Positions 1 to 6,457 of a DNA stretch of 7,311 bases are shown here, piece by piece; position 1 is the first letter of the stretch, and each line of letters begins with the position of its first letter. A program made the translations under genes and the position numbers. The stretch spans positions 1 through 7,311 of the forward strand of contig JACQCN010000368.1 in the NCBI GenBank assembly GCA_016201575.1. Reading direction: 5' to 3'. This stretch comes from Candidatus Rokuibacteriota bacterium (lineage in GTDB: Bacteria > Methylomirabilota > Methylomirabilia > Rokubacteriales > CSP1-6). Under the pieces are notes generated by a model. That model was not told where the DNA came from and did not search any database. It saw only the letters and a program-made list of their open reading frames with translations.

Positions 1-2
1 AC

Positions 3-884
3 GTCCCCGTGGTGGGCGAGGCCGGCCGCAAGCCGGTGGACATCTGCGCGGCCGCCGTCCGCGACGCCGCCGAGCGCGGCCTGAGCCCCGTGGTTCTCGA
101 CACGGCCGGCCGGCTCCACATCGACGAGGCGATGCTCGACGAGCTGCGCCAGATGAAGGCCGCGGTCAAGCCGCACCACATCCTCCTGGTCGTCGACGCC
201 ATGACCGGCCAGGACGCCGTGACCGTGGCGGAGAAGTTCAATGCGGCCGTCGGCATCGACGCCGTGATCCTGACCAAGATGGACGGCGACTCGCGCGGCG
301 GCGCCGCCCTCTCGGTGCGGCACGTCACCGGCCGCCCGATCGCCTTCGTGGGCGTCGGGGAGAAGGTCGAGGCGCTCGAGCCGTTCCACCCCGACCGCCT
401 GGCCTCGCGCCTGGTGGGCATGGGCGACGTGCTCTCGCTCGTCGAGAAGGCGCAGTCCGCCGTCGACGCCGAGGCCGCCGACGAGCTGGTCCGCAAGATC
501 CGGCAGGAGACGTTCTCGCTGGAGGACTTCCGCCAGCAGCTCCGCCAGGTGCGGACCATGGGGCCGCTCGACCAGATCCTCGACATGCTCCCCTTCGGCC
601 GGGCGCTCCGCGGCCTGCCGAAGGACCTCGACGGCGAGCAGACCGACCTCACGCGCTTCGAGGCGATCATCGATTCGATGACGCGAGCCGAGCGCCTGAA
701 CCCGCAGCTCATCAACGGCGGCCGCCGCTCGCGCATCGCGCGGGGGAGCGGCACGAACGTGCAGGACGTCAACCGGCTGCTCAAGCAGTACGCGCAGCTC
801 AAGAAGATGATGAAGGGCCTCAAGGGCCTCGAAGGCCGGATGAAGAAGGGAGGGATACCAGGGTGGCGGTCCATATCAGGCTGA
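3..884 (+). CDS. ffh: Signal recognition particle GTPase Ffh (SRP54), 3' part
   Basis: This is the C-terminal 293 residues of Ffh, the GTPase that binds 4.5S RNA and signal sequences and delivers nascent chains to FtsY at the membrane. The 5' end lies outside the window, so the helical N domain and the P-loop are not seen. Visible G-domain motifs are DTAGR (G3, about residue 33 of the visible part), TKMDG (G4, about residue 91) and GVGEK (G5, about residue 117). The methionine-rich M domain follows, with [20 protein letters not shown] near 231-250 and then [11 protein letters not shown], the RNA-binding helix region. The protein ends in a short Lys/Gly-rich tail. Its last 22 bases overlap rpsP, so the two are probably translationally coupled. 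The ffh-rpsP order is also found in E. coli. Identity is secure; only the true start is missing. Confidence 0.97.
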   Translation, partial: VPVVGEAGRKPVDICAAAVRDAAERGLSPVVLDTAGRLHIDEAMLDELRQMKAAVKPHHILLVVDAMTGQDAVTVAEKFNAAVGIDAVILTKMDGDSRGGAALSVRHVTGRPIAFVGVGEKVEALEPFHPDRLASRLVGMGDVLSLVEKAQSAVDAEAADELVRKIRQETFSLEDFRQQLRQVRTMGPLDQILDMLPFGRALRGLPKDLDGEQTDLTRFEAIIDSMTRAERLNPQLINGGRRSRIARGSGTNVQDVNRLLKQYAQLKKMMKGLKGLEGRMKKGGIPGWRSISG

Positions 885-1102
885 GACGCACGGGAACGAC
901 GAAGCGCCCCGCGTACCGGGTGGTGGTGGCGGACTCGCGGGCGCCGCGGGACGGACGGTTCATCGAGATCATCGGGCACTACAACCCGCTGACCGAGCCG
1001 CCCACGATCGACATCGATCGGGGCAAGGCCGAGGCGTGGCTGAAGAAGGGCGCGCAGCCGTCGAACACGGTGAAGCACCTCCTCGCCCACGCGGGCAAGT
1101 AG
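863..1102 (+). CDS. rpsP: 30S ribosomal protein S16
   Basis: S16 is an early-binding protein of the small subunit body, needed for 16S rRNA folding. The 79-residue product is about the usual length of 80-90. It shows the family N-terminus ([37 protein letters not shown], residues 2-38), followed by the HYNPL motif and the C-terminal block in which [16 protein letters not shown] is typical. The start is GTG, chosen because S16 begins directly at this point and a GGGAGGG Shine-Dalgarno sequence lies at 848-854, 8 bases upstream. The gene starts inside the end of ffh, which favours coupled translation. Two bases past its stop, a repeat-derived spacer begins. Confidence 0.97.
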   Translation: MAVHIRLRRTGTTKRPAYRVVVADSRAPRDGRFIEIIGHYNPLTEPPTIDIDRGKAEAWLKKGAQPSNTVKHLLAHAGK

Positions 1103-1193
1103 CCGTTCGAGCCGAGCGGCGCCGGCCGCCGTGCGAGGCGCAGCCGAAGGCGAGACGAGCCGCCGGATTCCGAAACGGCGCGAAGCGCGGCGA

Positions 1194-1212
1194 GCCCGCC
1201 GCGAGGCGAGGC
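1194..1212 (+). other. Hairpin with GCGA tetraloop in repeat unit 1
   Basis: The left arm GCCCGCC (1194-1200) can pair with GGCG plus GGC (1205-1208 and 1210-1212) around a GCGA loop (1201-1204), with A1209 bulged. That gives seven G-C pairs closed by a GNRA-type tetraloop. The same element recurs unchanged in unit 2 at 1257-1275. In unit 3 (1320-1338) the loop and four inner pairs are kept, but a G-to-A change weakens the outer stem. Formation in RNA is inferred from base pairing only. Confidence 0.5.
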
Positions 1213-1328
1213 CCGATGGCGGTTCGAGCCGGGCGGCGTCGGCGAGGCTTTGGCGAGCCCGCCGCGAGGCGAGGCCCGATGGCAGTTCGAGCTGAGCGGC
1301 GCCGGCGAGGCTTTGGCGAGCCCGCCGC

Positions 1329-1336
1329 GAGGCGAG
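1329..1336 (+). promoter_or_regulatory. Weak Shine-Dalgarno region of rimM, inside the repeat
   Basis: The only purine-rich stretch before the rimM TTG start is GAGGCGAG, which belongs to repeat unit 3 and to its hairpin (GCGA loop 1327-1330 and right arm from 1331). The GAGG core is 11 bases from the start codon, longer than ideal. If the hairpin forms, this site is partly hidden. Use as the true ribosome binding site is inferred. Confidence 0.35.
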
Positions 1337-1343
1337 ACCCGAG

Positions 1344-1862
1344 TTGATCCCGCGCCTCGTCGCCATCGGCGAGGTGGTGCGACCCCACGGGCTCGGCGGA
1401 GACGTCAGGGTGCGGGCCCTGACGGACCGGCCGGCGCGGTTCGACGCGCTCGAGCGGTGCGTCGTGTGGGAGCCCCGGACGGACGCGCGCGTCGAGCGGC
1501 GGGTCGAGCGGGTCCGGCGGCAGGGCGAGGACGTGATCCTCAAGCTGGACGGGGTCGCCGGGCTCGAGGCCGCGCGGGCGCTCACCGGCCGGCTCCTCGC
1601 CGTGCCCGAGTCCGAGGCGGTGCCCCCGCCGCCCGGGCACGTCTATCCGTGGCAGCTCGAGGGCTGTCGCGTCGAGACCGAGGACGGGAGGACGGTGGGC
1701 GAGGTGACCGGGATCGAGCGGGGACCGGGGCAGGACCGCTGGGTCGTGTCGGACGGGACGCGGGAGCACCTGATCCCGGCCGTGCCGGAGATCGTGGTCG
1801 ACGTGGATCTGGGGGCGCGCCGGATCGTGATCCGCCCGCCCGAAGGGCTGCTCGAGCTGTGA
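1344..1862 (+). CDS. rimM: 16S rRNA processing / 30S maturation factor RimM
   Basis: RimM binds ribosomal protein S19 and assists maturation of the 30S head. The 172-residue length is normal. The N-terminal RimM domain opens with [20 protein letters not shown] (residues 4-23), matching the family's VGxIxxPHGLxGEVRV pattern. The C-terminal PRC-barrel domain includes [21 protein letters not shown] near 100-120 and ends with the characteristic LIPAVPEIV...VDL...[11 protein letters not shown]. The start is TTG. The next in-frame starts, the GTG codons at 1374 and 1377, would remove part of the conserved N-terminal block, so the TTG is preferred. It sits directly after the repeat array. The stop overlaps the trmD start in a GTGA arrangement. 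Confidence 0.95.
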   Translation: MIPRLVAIGEVVRPHGLGGDVRVRALTDRPARFDALERCVVWEPRTDARVERRVERVRRQGEDVILKLDGVAGLEAARALTGRLLAVPESEAVPPPPGHVYPWQLEGCRVETEDGRTVGEVTGIERGPGQDRWVVSDGTREHLIPAVPEIVVDVDLGARRIVIRPPEGLLEL

Positions 1863-2614
1863 GGATCGACATCGTCACGCTGTTCCCCGGGATGGTGGAG
1901 GGGCCGATCGCCGAGTCGATCCTGGGCAAGGCGCGGGAGCGCGGCCTCGTCGACATCCGCGTCGTGAACCTGCGCGATCACGCGACGGGCAAGCACCGGG
2001 TCACCGACGACTACCAGTTCGGGGGCGGGGGCGGCATGGTGCTCAAGCCCGAGCCGCTGTTCGCGGCCGTGGAGGCCCTCCGCACCGAGGAGGCGCGCGT
2101 CGTGCTGCTCGACCCGCGGGGCCGCCGGTTCACGCAGGCGATCGCCCGCGAGCTGAGCGCCGTCGGGCACCTGATCCTGCTCGCCGGCCGGTACGAGGGC
2201 GTGGACGAGCGCGTCAGTGCCGCGCTGGCCGACGACGAGCTGTCGATCGGCGACTACGTCCTGACGGGCGGGGAGCTGCCGGCGCTGGTGGTCACCGACG
2301 CCGTCGCGCGGCTGATCCCGGGCGTGCTGGGCGACGCCGAGGCGGCGGGCCGGGACTCGTTCGCGAGCGGCCTCCTGGAGGGGCCGCAGTACACGCGGCC
2401 CGAGGAGTTCCGGGGCCTGCGGGTGCCGGACGTGCTGCTGTCCGGGGACCACGCGAAGATCGCCCGCTGGCGCCGGGTGCACGCCATCTGGCGGACCTGG
2501 CGGCGGCGGCCGGAGCTGCTGGAGACGGCCGCGCTGACGCCGGCGGAGCAGAAGCTGGTGGAAGAATTCAGACGGGGAAAGGGGCCTGACGAGGTATGGA
2601 CGCGATCCGCGTAG
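1859..2614 (+). CDS. trmD: tRNA (guanine-N1)-methyltransferase TrmD
   Basis: TrmD uses S-adenosylmethionine to make m1G37 in tRNAs with G36, which prevents +1 frameshifting. The 251-residue protein has the usual length. It begins [15 protein letters not shown] and contains the SPOUT trefoil-knot segments: [13 protein letters not shown] near 109-121, and [29 protein letters not shown] near 130-158. These are followed by [10 protein letters not shown] and the [15 protein letters not shown] block before the C-terminal helical domain. The GTG start at 1859 overlaps the rimM stop by four bases. The same frame stays open about 200 codons further upstream, but that extension is a high-GC artefact running through rimM and should not be added. 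The last 19 bases overlap rplS. Confidence 0.97.
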   Translation: MRIDIVTLFPGMVEGPIAESILGKARERGLVDIRVVNLRDHATGKHRVTDDYQFGGGGGMVLKPEPLFAAVEALRTEEARVVLLDPRGRRFTQAIARELSAVGHLILLAGRYEGVDERVSAALADDELSIGDYVLTGGELPALVVTDAVARLIPGVLGDAEAAGRDSFASGLLEGPQYTRPEEFRGLRVPDVLLSGDHAKIARWRRVHAIWRTWRRRPELLETAALTPAEQKLVEEFRRGKGPDEVWTRSA

Positions 2615-2964
2615 TCGAGGCAGGGCAGCTCAAGAAGGACCGGGACGGGTTCGTGCCCGGCGACACCGTGCGGGTGCAGGTCAAGGTCATCGAGGGCGAG
2701 AAGGAGCGCACGCAGGCCTTCGAGGGCGTGGTCATCCGCAAGCGCGGCGAGGGCACCCGTGCGTCGTTCACCGTGCGCCGCATCTCCTACGGCGTCGGCG
2801 TCGAGCGCACGTTCCCGCTGCACTCGCCCCGCATCGAGTCCATCCAGGTGATTCGGCGCGGGCAGGTGCGGCGCGCGAAGCTCTACTACCTGCGCAAGCT
2901 CGCGGGCAAGGCCGCCCGCCTCAAGGAGAAGCGCGCCCCCATCGTTCCCCGGTCGGCCGAGTAG
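2596..2964 (+). CDS. rplS: 50S ribosomal protein L19
   Basis: L19 sits at the 30S-50S interface of the large subunit. The 122-residue protein shows the typical N-terminus ([33 protein letters not shown]) and the hallmark C-terminal part, with [45 protein letters not shown]. It begins with an ATG inside the trmD 3' end. The nearest Shine-Dalgarno-like sequences are AAAGGGG at 2578-2584 (11 bases away) and a too-close GAGG at 2591-2594. Initiation may therefore depend mainly on ribosomes finishing trmD. Twelve bases separate its stop from rnhB. Confidence 0.97.
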   Translation: MDAIRVVEAGQLKKDRDGFVPGDTVRVQVKVIEGEKERTQAFEGVVIRKRGEGTRASFTVRRISYGVGVERTFPLHSPRIESIQVIRRGQVRRAKLYYLRKLAGKAARLKEKRAPIVPRSAE

Positions 2965-2976
2965 CGTCCCGGCGCG

Positions 2977-3621
2977 ATGGCGCCGTCCGCCTCGGCGTCG
3001 TACCGGTACGAGGCCCGGGCGTGGCGAGCGGGTGTCGGGCTGGTCGCGGGCGTCGACGAGGCCGGGCGGGGCCCCCTGGCGGGCCCGGTCGTGGCGGCCG
3101 CGGTCATCCTCGACCCCGGCCGCCGCGTGCGGGGCCTCCAGGACAGCAAGGTCCTCACCCCGGAGCGGCGGGAGGAGCTGTTCCTGGTCATCTCGGAGCG
3201 GGCGCGGGCGATCGGGGTCGGCATCGTGGACCACGGGACGATCGATCGGATCAACATCCTCCGTGCCACCGAGACGGCGATGCTGGAGGCCCTGGCCCGG
3301 CTGGCCGTCGCGCCCGAGCTGGTCATCACCGATTTCGTCGCGCTGCGCGCGCTCGCCTGCCCCCAGAAGAACCTCGTCGATGGCGACGCCCGCTGCGCCA
3401 CCGTCGCCGCCGCCTCGATCATCGCCAAGGTCACCCGCGACCGCATGATGCTGGAGCTGGACACCAAGTACCCCGAGTACGGCTTCGCGCGCCACAAGGG
3501 CTACGCGACGCCGGAGCACCTGACGGCGCTCGACCGGCTCGGCCCCTGCCCGATCCACCGGCGCACCTTCGCCGGCGTCTGGCGACAGGGCGAGCTGTTC
3601 GTGCTCGAAGACCAGGACTGA
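2977..3621 (+). CDS. rnhB: Ribonuclease HII
   Basis: RNase HII cleaves RNA in RNA/DNA hybrids and starts removal of misincorporated ribonucleotides. The 214-residue protein has the type-2 RNase H signature GVDEAGRGPLAGPV (from residue 25). Metal-binding acidic residues align with the E. coli set D16, E17, D108, D126 as D27, E28, D119 (in ITDFVAL) and D137 (in VDGDAR), with the same 18-residue spacing between the last two. Also typical are LQDSKVLTPERREEL, AASIIAKVTRDR and YGFARHKGYATPEH. ATG at 2977 is the only reasonable start before the catalytic motif, although no clear Shine-Dalgarno sequence precedes it. It follows rplS by 12 bases, a common arrangement; the yraN gene that often comes next is not here. 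Confidence 0.96.
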   Translation: MAPSASASYRYEARAWRAGVGLVAGVDEAGRGPLAGPVVAAAVILDPGRRVRGLQDSKVLTPERREELFLVISERARAIGVGIVDHGTIDRINILRATETAMLEALARLAVAPELVITDFVALRALACPQKNLVDGDARCATVAAASIIAKVTRDRMMLELDTKYPEYGFARHKGYATPEHLTALDRLGPCPIHRRTFAGVWRQGELFVLEDQD

Positions 3622-3634
3622 GGAGAGCACCCGC

Positions 3635-4531
3635 ATGGCCACCACCGTCGAGACCGCTTACACGCGCCGCGCCCGTTACTTCTCCTCCGCGGACGGCTTC
3701 AACATCAAGCGCCCGCGGATCCCGGCCCACACGTTCCTGGCCGAGCGCGACCGGGCCTTCGCCCCGGCGGCGCCCACCGGGCTCATCCAGCTCGACCTGA
3801 GCGGCGCGCTCGAGATCGAGTTCCCCGCCACCACGCCCCTCATCCTCGCCCGCTACGCGGTGATCCGCGCCGGCGAGACGCTGCCGACCGCCTTCGCCGC
3901 GAGCGGCCAGATCTACCACGTGATCGCGGGCGCGGGGGACACGTCGTGGGGCGGCGACACGCTCGCCTGGGACGAGGGAGACATCTTCTGCCTGCCCGGG
4001 GCGGCGGCGGCCGTCCACGCGGCCGGCGCGCGCGACTGCCTGCTCTACGTCGTCACCAACGAGCCCGAGCTGGCGTTCGAGCGCCTGGAGCCGCCGGCGG
4101 CGGGGCGGGCCCCGATCGAGCCGGTCCACTACCCGGCCGACGAGATCCGCCGCCAGCTCGACCGGATTCACGCGCTTCCGCCCGAGCAGACGATGGTGGG
4201 CAAGGCGGTCAACTTCACGACGGCCGCGTTCGAGGCGCGCCGCACGGTGCTGCCGTCCTTCACCCTCGCCATGAACTCCCTCCGCCCCGGCGAGTCGCAG
4301 CGCGCCCACCGCCACAACGCGATCGCGGTGACCCTCCCGGTCGAGGGACGCCGCTGTTACTCGATGATCGACGGCGCCCGGGTCGACTGGCAGCGCCACG
4401 CGGTGATGATCACGCCGCCCGCCGACATGCACTCGCACCACAACGAGGGCGACGAGATGGCGCTCTTCCTGATCGTGCAGGACGGCGGCCTGCACTACCA
4501 CACGCGGACGATGGGCTTCAGCTTCACGTAG
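3635..4531 (+). CDS. Bicupin protein, gentisate 1,2-dioxygenase-like, substrate unknown
   Basis: The 298-residue protein contains two cupin-like beta-barrel halves. The N-terminal half (about 65-145) has the turn and strand pattern (GQIYHVIAGAGDTSWGGDTLAWDEGDIFCLPG) but no HxH metal motif. The C-terminal half (about 212-292) carries H225 and H227 in RAHRHN, and H266 in MHSHHNEG. This three-histidine layout resembles the Fe(II) site of gentisate and 1-hydroxy-2-naphthoate dioxygenases. The glutamate of the classical cupin motif is absent, as in those enzymes. It is shorter than typical gentisate dioxygenases (about 345 residues). A good AGGAGAG site at 3621-3627 overlaps the rnhB stop, so it is probably co-transcribed with the translation genes. 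No signal peptide is seen, so it is probably cytoplasmic. A ring-cleaving dioxygenase role is possible but not shown; it could instead be a non-catalytic cupin. Confidence 0.8.
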   Translation: MATTVETAYTRRARYFSSADGFNIKRPRIPAHTFLAERDRAFAPAAPTGLIQLDLSGALEIEFPATTPLILARYAVIRAGETLPTAFAASGQIYHVIAGAGDTSWGGDTLAWDEGDIFCLPGAAAAVHAAGARDCLLYVVTNEPELAFERLEPPAAGRAPIEPVHYPADEIRRQLDRIHALPPEQTMVGKAVNFTTAAFEARRTVLPSFTLAMNSLRPGESQRAHRHNAIAVTLPVEGRRCYSMIDGARVDWQRHAVMITPPADMHSHHNEGDEMALFLIVQDGGLHYHTRTMGFSFT

Positions 4532-4547
4532 CGGCGGCGCCCGGCCC

Positions 4548-4760
4548 ATGAAGACACCGCTCCTCGCCTGCGCGCTGGCGTGCGGGATGCTCGCCGGCTG
4601 CAGCGGCGGATCGATATACGGCAAGCCCGGCGTCACCTACTCGCAGTGGAGGCGAGACGACGCCGAATGTCGTGAGGCGGGCCGGAGCGACGGCCGGTCC
4701 GACGCCGACGCGTACCTCCGGTGCATGCAGGGCCGAGGGTACGGCGAGCCGCCGCGGTAG
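4548..4760 (+). CDS. Small secreted lipoprotein, function unknown
   Basis: This 70-residue protein begins with a lipoprotein signal peptide: a short Lys-containing n-region, a hydrophobic stretch (LLACALACGML) and the lipobox LAGC at residues 15-18. Cys18 should therefore be lipidated and become the mature N-terminus. The mature part, about 52 residues, is polar and holds two further cysteines, C41 in DDAECREAG and C59 in YLRCMQGRGY. These could form a disulfide in the periplasm. The C-terminal CMxxRGY pattern resembles other short, poorly described bacterial lipoproteins (family impression, not searched). The start follows the bicupin stop by 16 bases without a clear ribosome binding site. 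Its stop is only 5 bases from the stop of the convergent mutase gene. Confidence 0.75.
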   Translation: MKTPLLACALACGMLAGCSGGSIYGKPGVTYSQWRRDDAECREAGRSDGRSDADAYLRCMQGRGYGEPPR

Positions 4761-4765
4761 GGCGC

Positions 4766-6442
4766 TCAGTAGACCTGGACCGCCCGATACTCGCCGAAGA
4801 CCGCGCGCAGCACGCCGCAGATCTCGCCGATGGTGGCGTAGGTCTTGACCGTCTCGACGAGCACCGGGACCAGGTTCGTGTCGCTGGCCGCGGCGGTCCG
4901 GAGGTCGTCGAGGGCGCGCCTCACCCGGGCGTTGTCCCGCTCGGCGCGCAGCCTGGCCAGGGCCGCCCGCTGCTCCTCCTCGACCTCCTCGCTGTGACGA
5001 TGGATCTCCCGGGTCCCGGGCTCCTCCTCGACGAACCGGTTGACACCGACGATCACGCGCTCTCCGCTCTCGATCCGGCGCTGCTGCTCCCAGGCGGCGT
5101 CGGCGATCTGCTGCTGCGCCCAGCCCGACTCGATGGCCTGAATCATCCCGCCCCGGCGCTCGATCTCCTCGATCAGCGCCGTCGCCTGCTCCTCGATCCG
5201 GTCGGTGAGCGACTCCACGTAGTAGGAGCCGCCGAGCGGGTCGACGACGTCGGCCACCCCGGTCTCATAGGCCAGCACCTGCTGTGTGCGCAAGGCCAGC
5301 GTGACGGACTTCTCGGTCGGCAGCGCCAGCGCCTCGTCGTAGGCCGCGGTGTGGAGCGACTGGGCCCCGCCGAGGATCGCCGCCAGCGAGTTCAGCGTGA
5401 CCCTGACGATGTTGTTCTCGGGCTGCCGGGCGGTGAGCTCGCTGGCCCCCGAGCCGGCGCCGGTCCGGAACGCCCAGCTCGCCGGCTCCCGGGCCCCGAA
5501 GCGCTCCCGCATGATCCGGGCCCAGAGGCGCCGCATCGCCCGGAACTTCGCCGCCTCCTCGAACAGGTTCGTCCCCGCCGTGAAGTTGAACGCGAAGCGC
5601 GGCGCGAACGCGTCGACGGGGACGCCGCGCGCGATCACCGCCCGCACGTAGGTGTTGGCGTCGGCGAGGGCGAACGCGACCTCCTGGACGAGCGTCGAGC
5701 CCGCCTCGCGCATGTGGTAGCCGCACACGTTGATGAAGTTCCACCGGGGCAGCCGGCGGGCGCAGAACTCGACCACGTCCGTCACCAGGCGGAGCGACGG
5801 CAGCGGGGGGAACGTGTAGGTCCCGCGGGCGATGAACTCCTTCAGGATGTCGTTCTGGGTGCTGCCCGACAGCCGCTCGGGCGGGAGCCCCTGCTGCTCG
5901 GCCAGGGCCACGTACATCGCCAGGATCACGGCCGCCGGGGTGTTGATCGCGTTGGCCGGGCTCACCTCGGCGAGCGGGATCGCCTCGAAGAGCGCCTCCA
6001 TGTCCCGCAGCGAATTGACCGGTACGCCGACCTTGCCCACCTCGCCCCGGGCCCGCGGGTCGTCCGAGTCGTAGCCGTGCTGGGTCGGCAGGTCGAAGGC
6101 GACGTTGATGCCCGCCATCCCCTGCTCGAGCATGTAGCGGAAGCGCCGGTTCGTCTCCCGGGCCGACCCGAACCCGGCATACTGCCGCATCGTCCACAGT
6201 CGCTCCCGGTACATGGCGGGGTAGATGCCACGGGTGAACGGGTACTGCCCGGGGAAGCCGAGGTCGCGCAAGTAGTCGAAGCCGGCGTCGGCCAGGTCGG
6301 CCGGGGTGTAGAGCGGCTTGGTCTCCCGGCCCGGGCCGGCGCCGCGAGCGCCGGCGCCCGCGGCTCCGGACCCGCGCGCGGTGTCGGCCCCCCGGGCCTC
6401 CCGCGCGCGTCGGATGTCGTCGATCCGCTCCTTGTCGAACAT
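4766..6442 (-). CDS. Methylmalonyl-CoA mutase family, large (catalytic) subunit
   Basis: The 558-residue protein is the TIM-barrel catalytic chain of an adenosylcobalamin-dependent acyl-CoA mutase of the split type. It ends after the barrel and helical region (ATIGEICGVLRAVFGEYR) and lacks the DxHxxG cobalamin-binding domain, so a separate small subunit is required. Specificity residues match methylmalonyl-CoA mutase: Y88 in MRQYAGF and R206 in KEFIARGTY correspond to Tyr89 and Arg207 of the Propionibacterium enzyme. Isobutyryl- and hydroxyisobutyryl-CoA mutases have Phe or Ile, and Gln, there. Q196, Y242, H243, E246 and E370 are also kept. Several CoA-tunnel and adenosyl-site residues differ, so the substrate is uncertain. 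Residues 15-40 are an Ala/Gly/Arg-rich linker. The start at 6442 is chosen because a GGGAGGG site lies 8 bases upstream and family-like sequence begins there; a longer frame to 6553 is low-complexity. No small subunit or MeaB chaperone is adjacent. Confidence 0.88.
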   Translation of the reverse strand: MFDKERIDDIRRAREARGADTARGSGAAGAGARGAGPGRETKPLYTPADLADAGFDYLRDLGFPGQYPFTRGIYPAMYRERLWTMRQYAGFGSARETNRRFRYMLEQGMAGINVAFDLPTQHGYDSDDPRARGEVGKVGVPVNSLRDMEALFEAIPLAEVSPANAINTPAAVILAMYVALAEQQGLPPERLSGSTQNDILKEFIARGTYTFPPLPSLRLVTDVVEFCARRLPRWNFINVCGYHMREAGSTLVQEVAFALADANTYVRAVIARGVPVDAFAPRFAFNFTAGTNLFEEAAKFRAMRRLWARIMRERFGAREPASWAFRTGAGSGASELTARQPENNIVRVTLNSLAAILGGAQSLHTAAYDEALALPTEKSVTLALRTQQVLAYETGVADVVDPLGGSYYVESLTDRIEEQATALIEEIERRGGMIQAIESGWAQQQIADAAWEQQRRIESGERVIVGVNRFVEEEPGTREIHRHSEEVEEEQRAALARLRAERDNARVRRALDDLRTAAASDTNLVPVLVETVKTYATIGEICGVLRAVFGEYRAVQVY

Positions 6443-6450
6443 CGGCCGTA

Positions 6451-6457
6451 CCCTCCC
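6451..6457 (-). promoter_or_regulatory. Shine-Dalgarno site of the mutase gene
   Basis: On the minus strand this reads GGGAGGG, 8 bases before the ATG at 6442. It decides the start: the in-frame ATG at 6553 would add 37 residues of Gly/Arg-rich, non-family sequence. Confidence 0.75.

Larger units (their letters stand above)
1105..1342 (+). repeat. 63-bp tandem repeat array filling the rpsP-rimM spacer
   Basis: The whole spacer between rpsP and rimM is repeat-like. Two complete units, 1189-1251 and 1252-1314, have a period of exactly 63 bases and differ at only 4 positions. A third, partial unit (1315-1342) matches the first 28 bases with one mismatch and stops one base before the rimM start codon. 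A fragment of the second half of the unit, 1105-1126, matches unit 2 at 21 of 22 bases directly after the rpsP stop. The piece between (1127-1188) is a diverged unit or unrelated insert rich in GCGAGGCG-like words. Each unit contains an imperfect hairpin. The period is a multiple of three, so frames stay open through the array, but no ribosome binding site or protein-family resemblance supports a gene. It is probably a lineage-specific dispersed repeat (inference). Confidence 0.85.

Noticed and set aside
1105..1342. CRISPR array in the rpsP-rimM spacer
   Set aside because: The units are contiguous and nearly identical over all 63 bases, with no unique spacers. This is a tandem repeat.
1036..1347. 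Open frame through the repeat array encoding an Arg-rich peptide with 21-residue repeats
   Set aside because: It overlaps rpsP in another frame, has no ribosome binding site, and its openness follows from the 63-bp period and high GC. It is better explained as non-coding repeat.
1250..1858. 200-codon upstream extension of the trmD frame
   Set aside because: It runs through rimM in another frame and is Arg/Gly/Ala-rich. TrmD homology starts exactly at GTG 1859, which overlaps the rimM stop.
2254..3645. Long minus-strand frames opposite trmD, rplS and rnhB, and similar ones elsewhere
   Set aside because: They are antisense shadows of clearly conserved genes, with His/Arg/Pro-rich translations and no family motifs.
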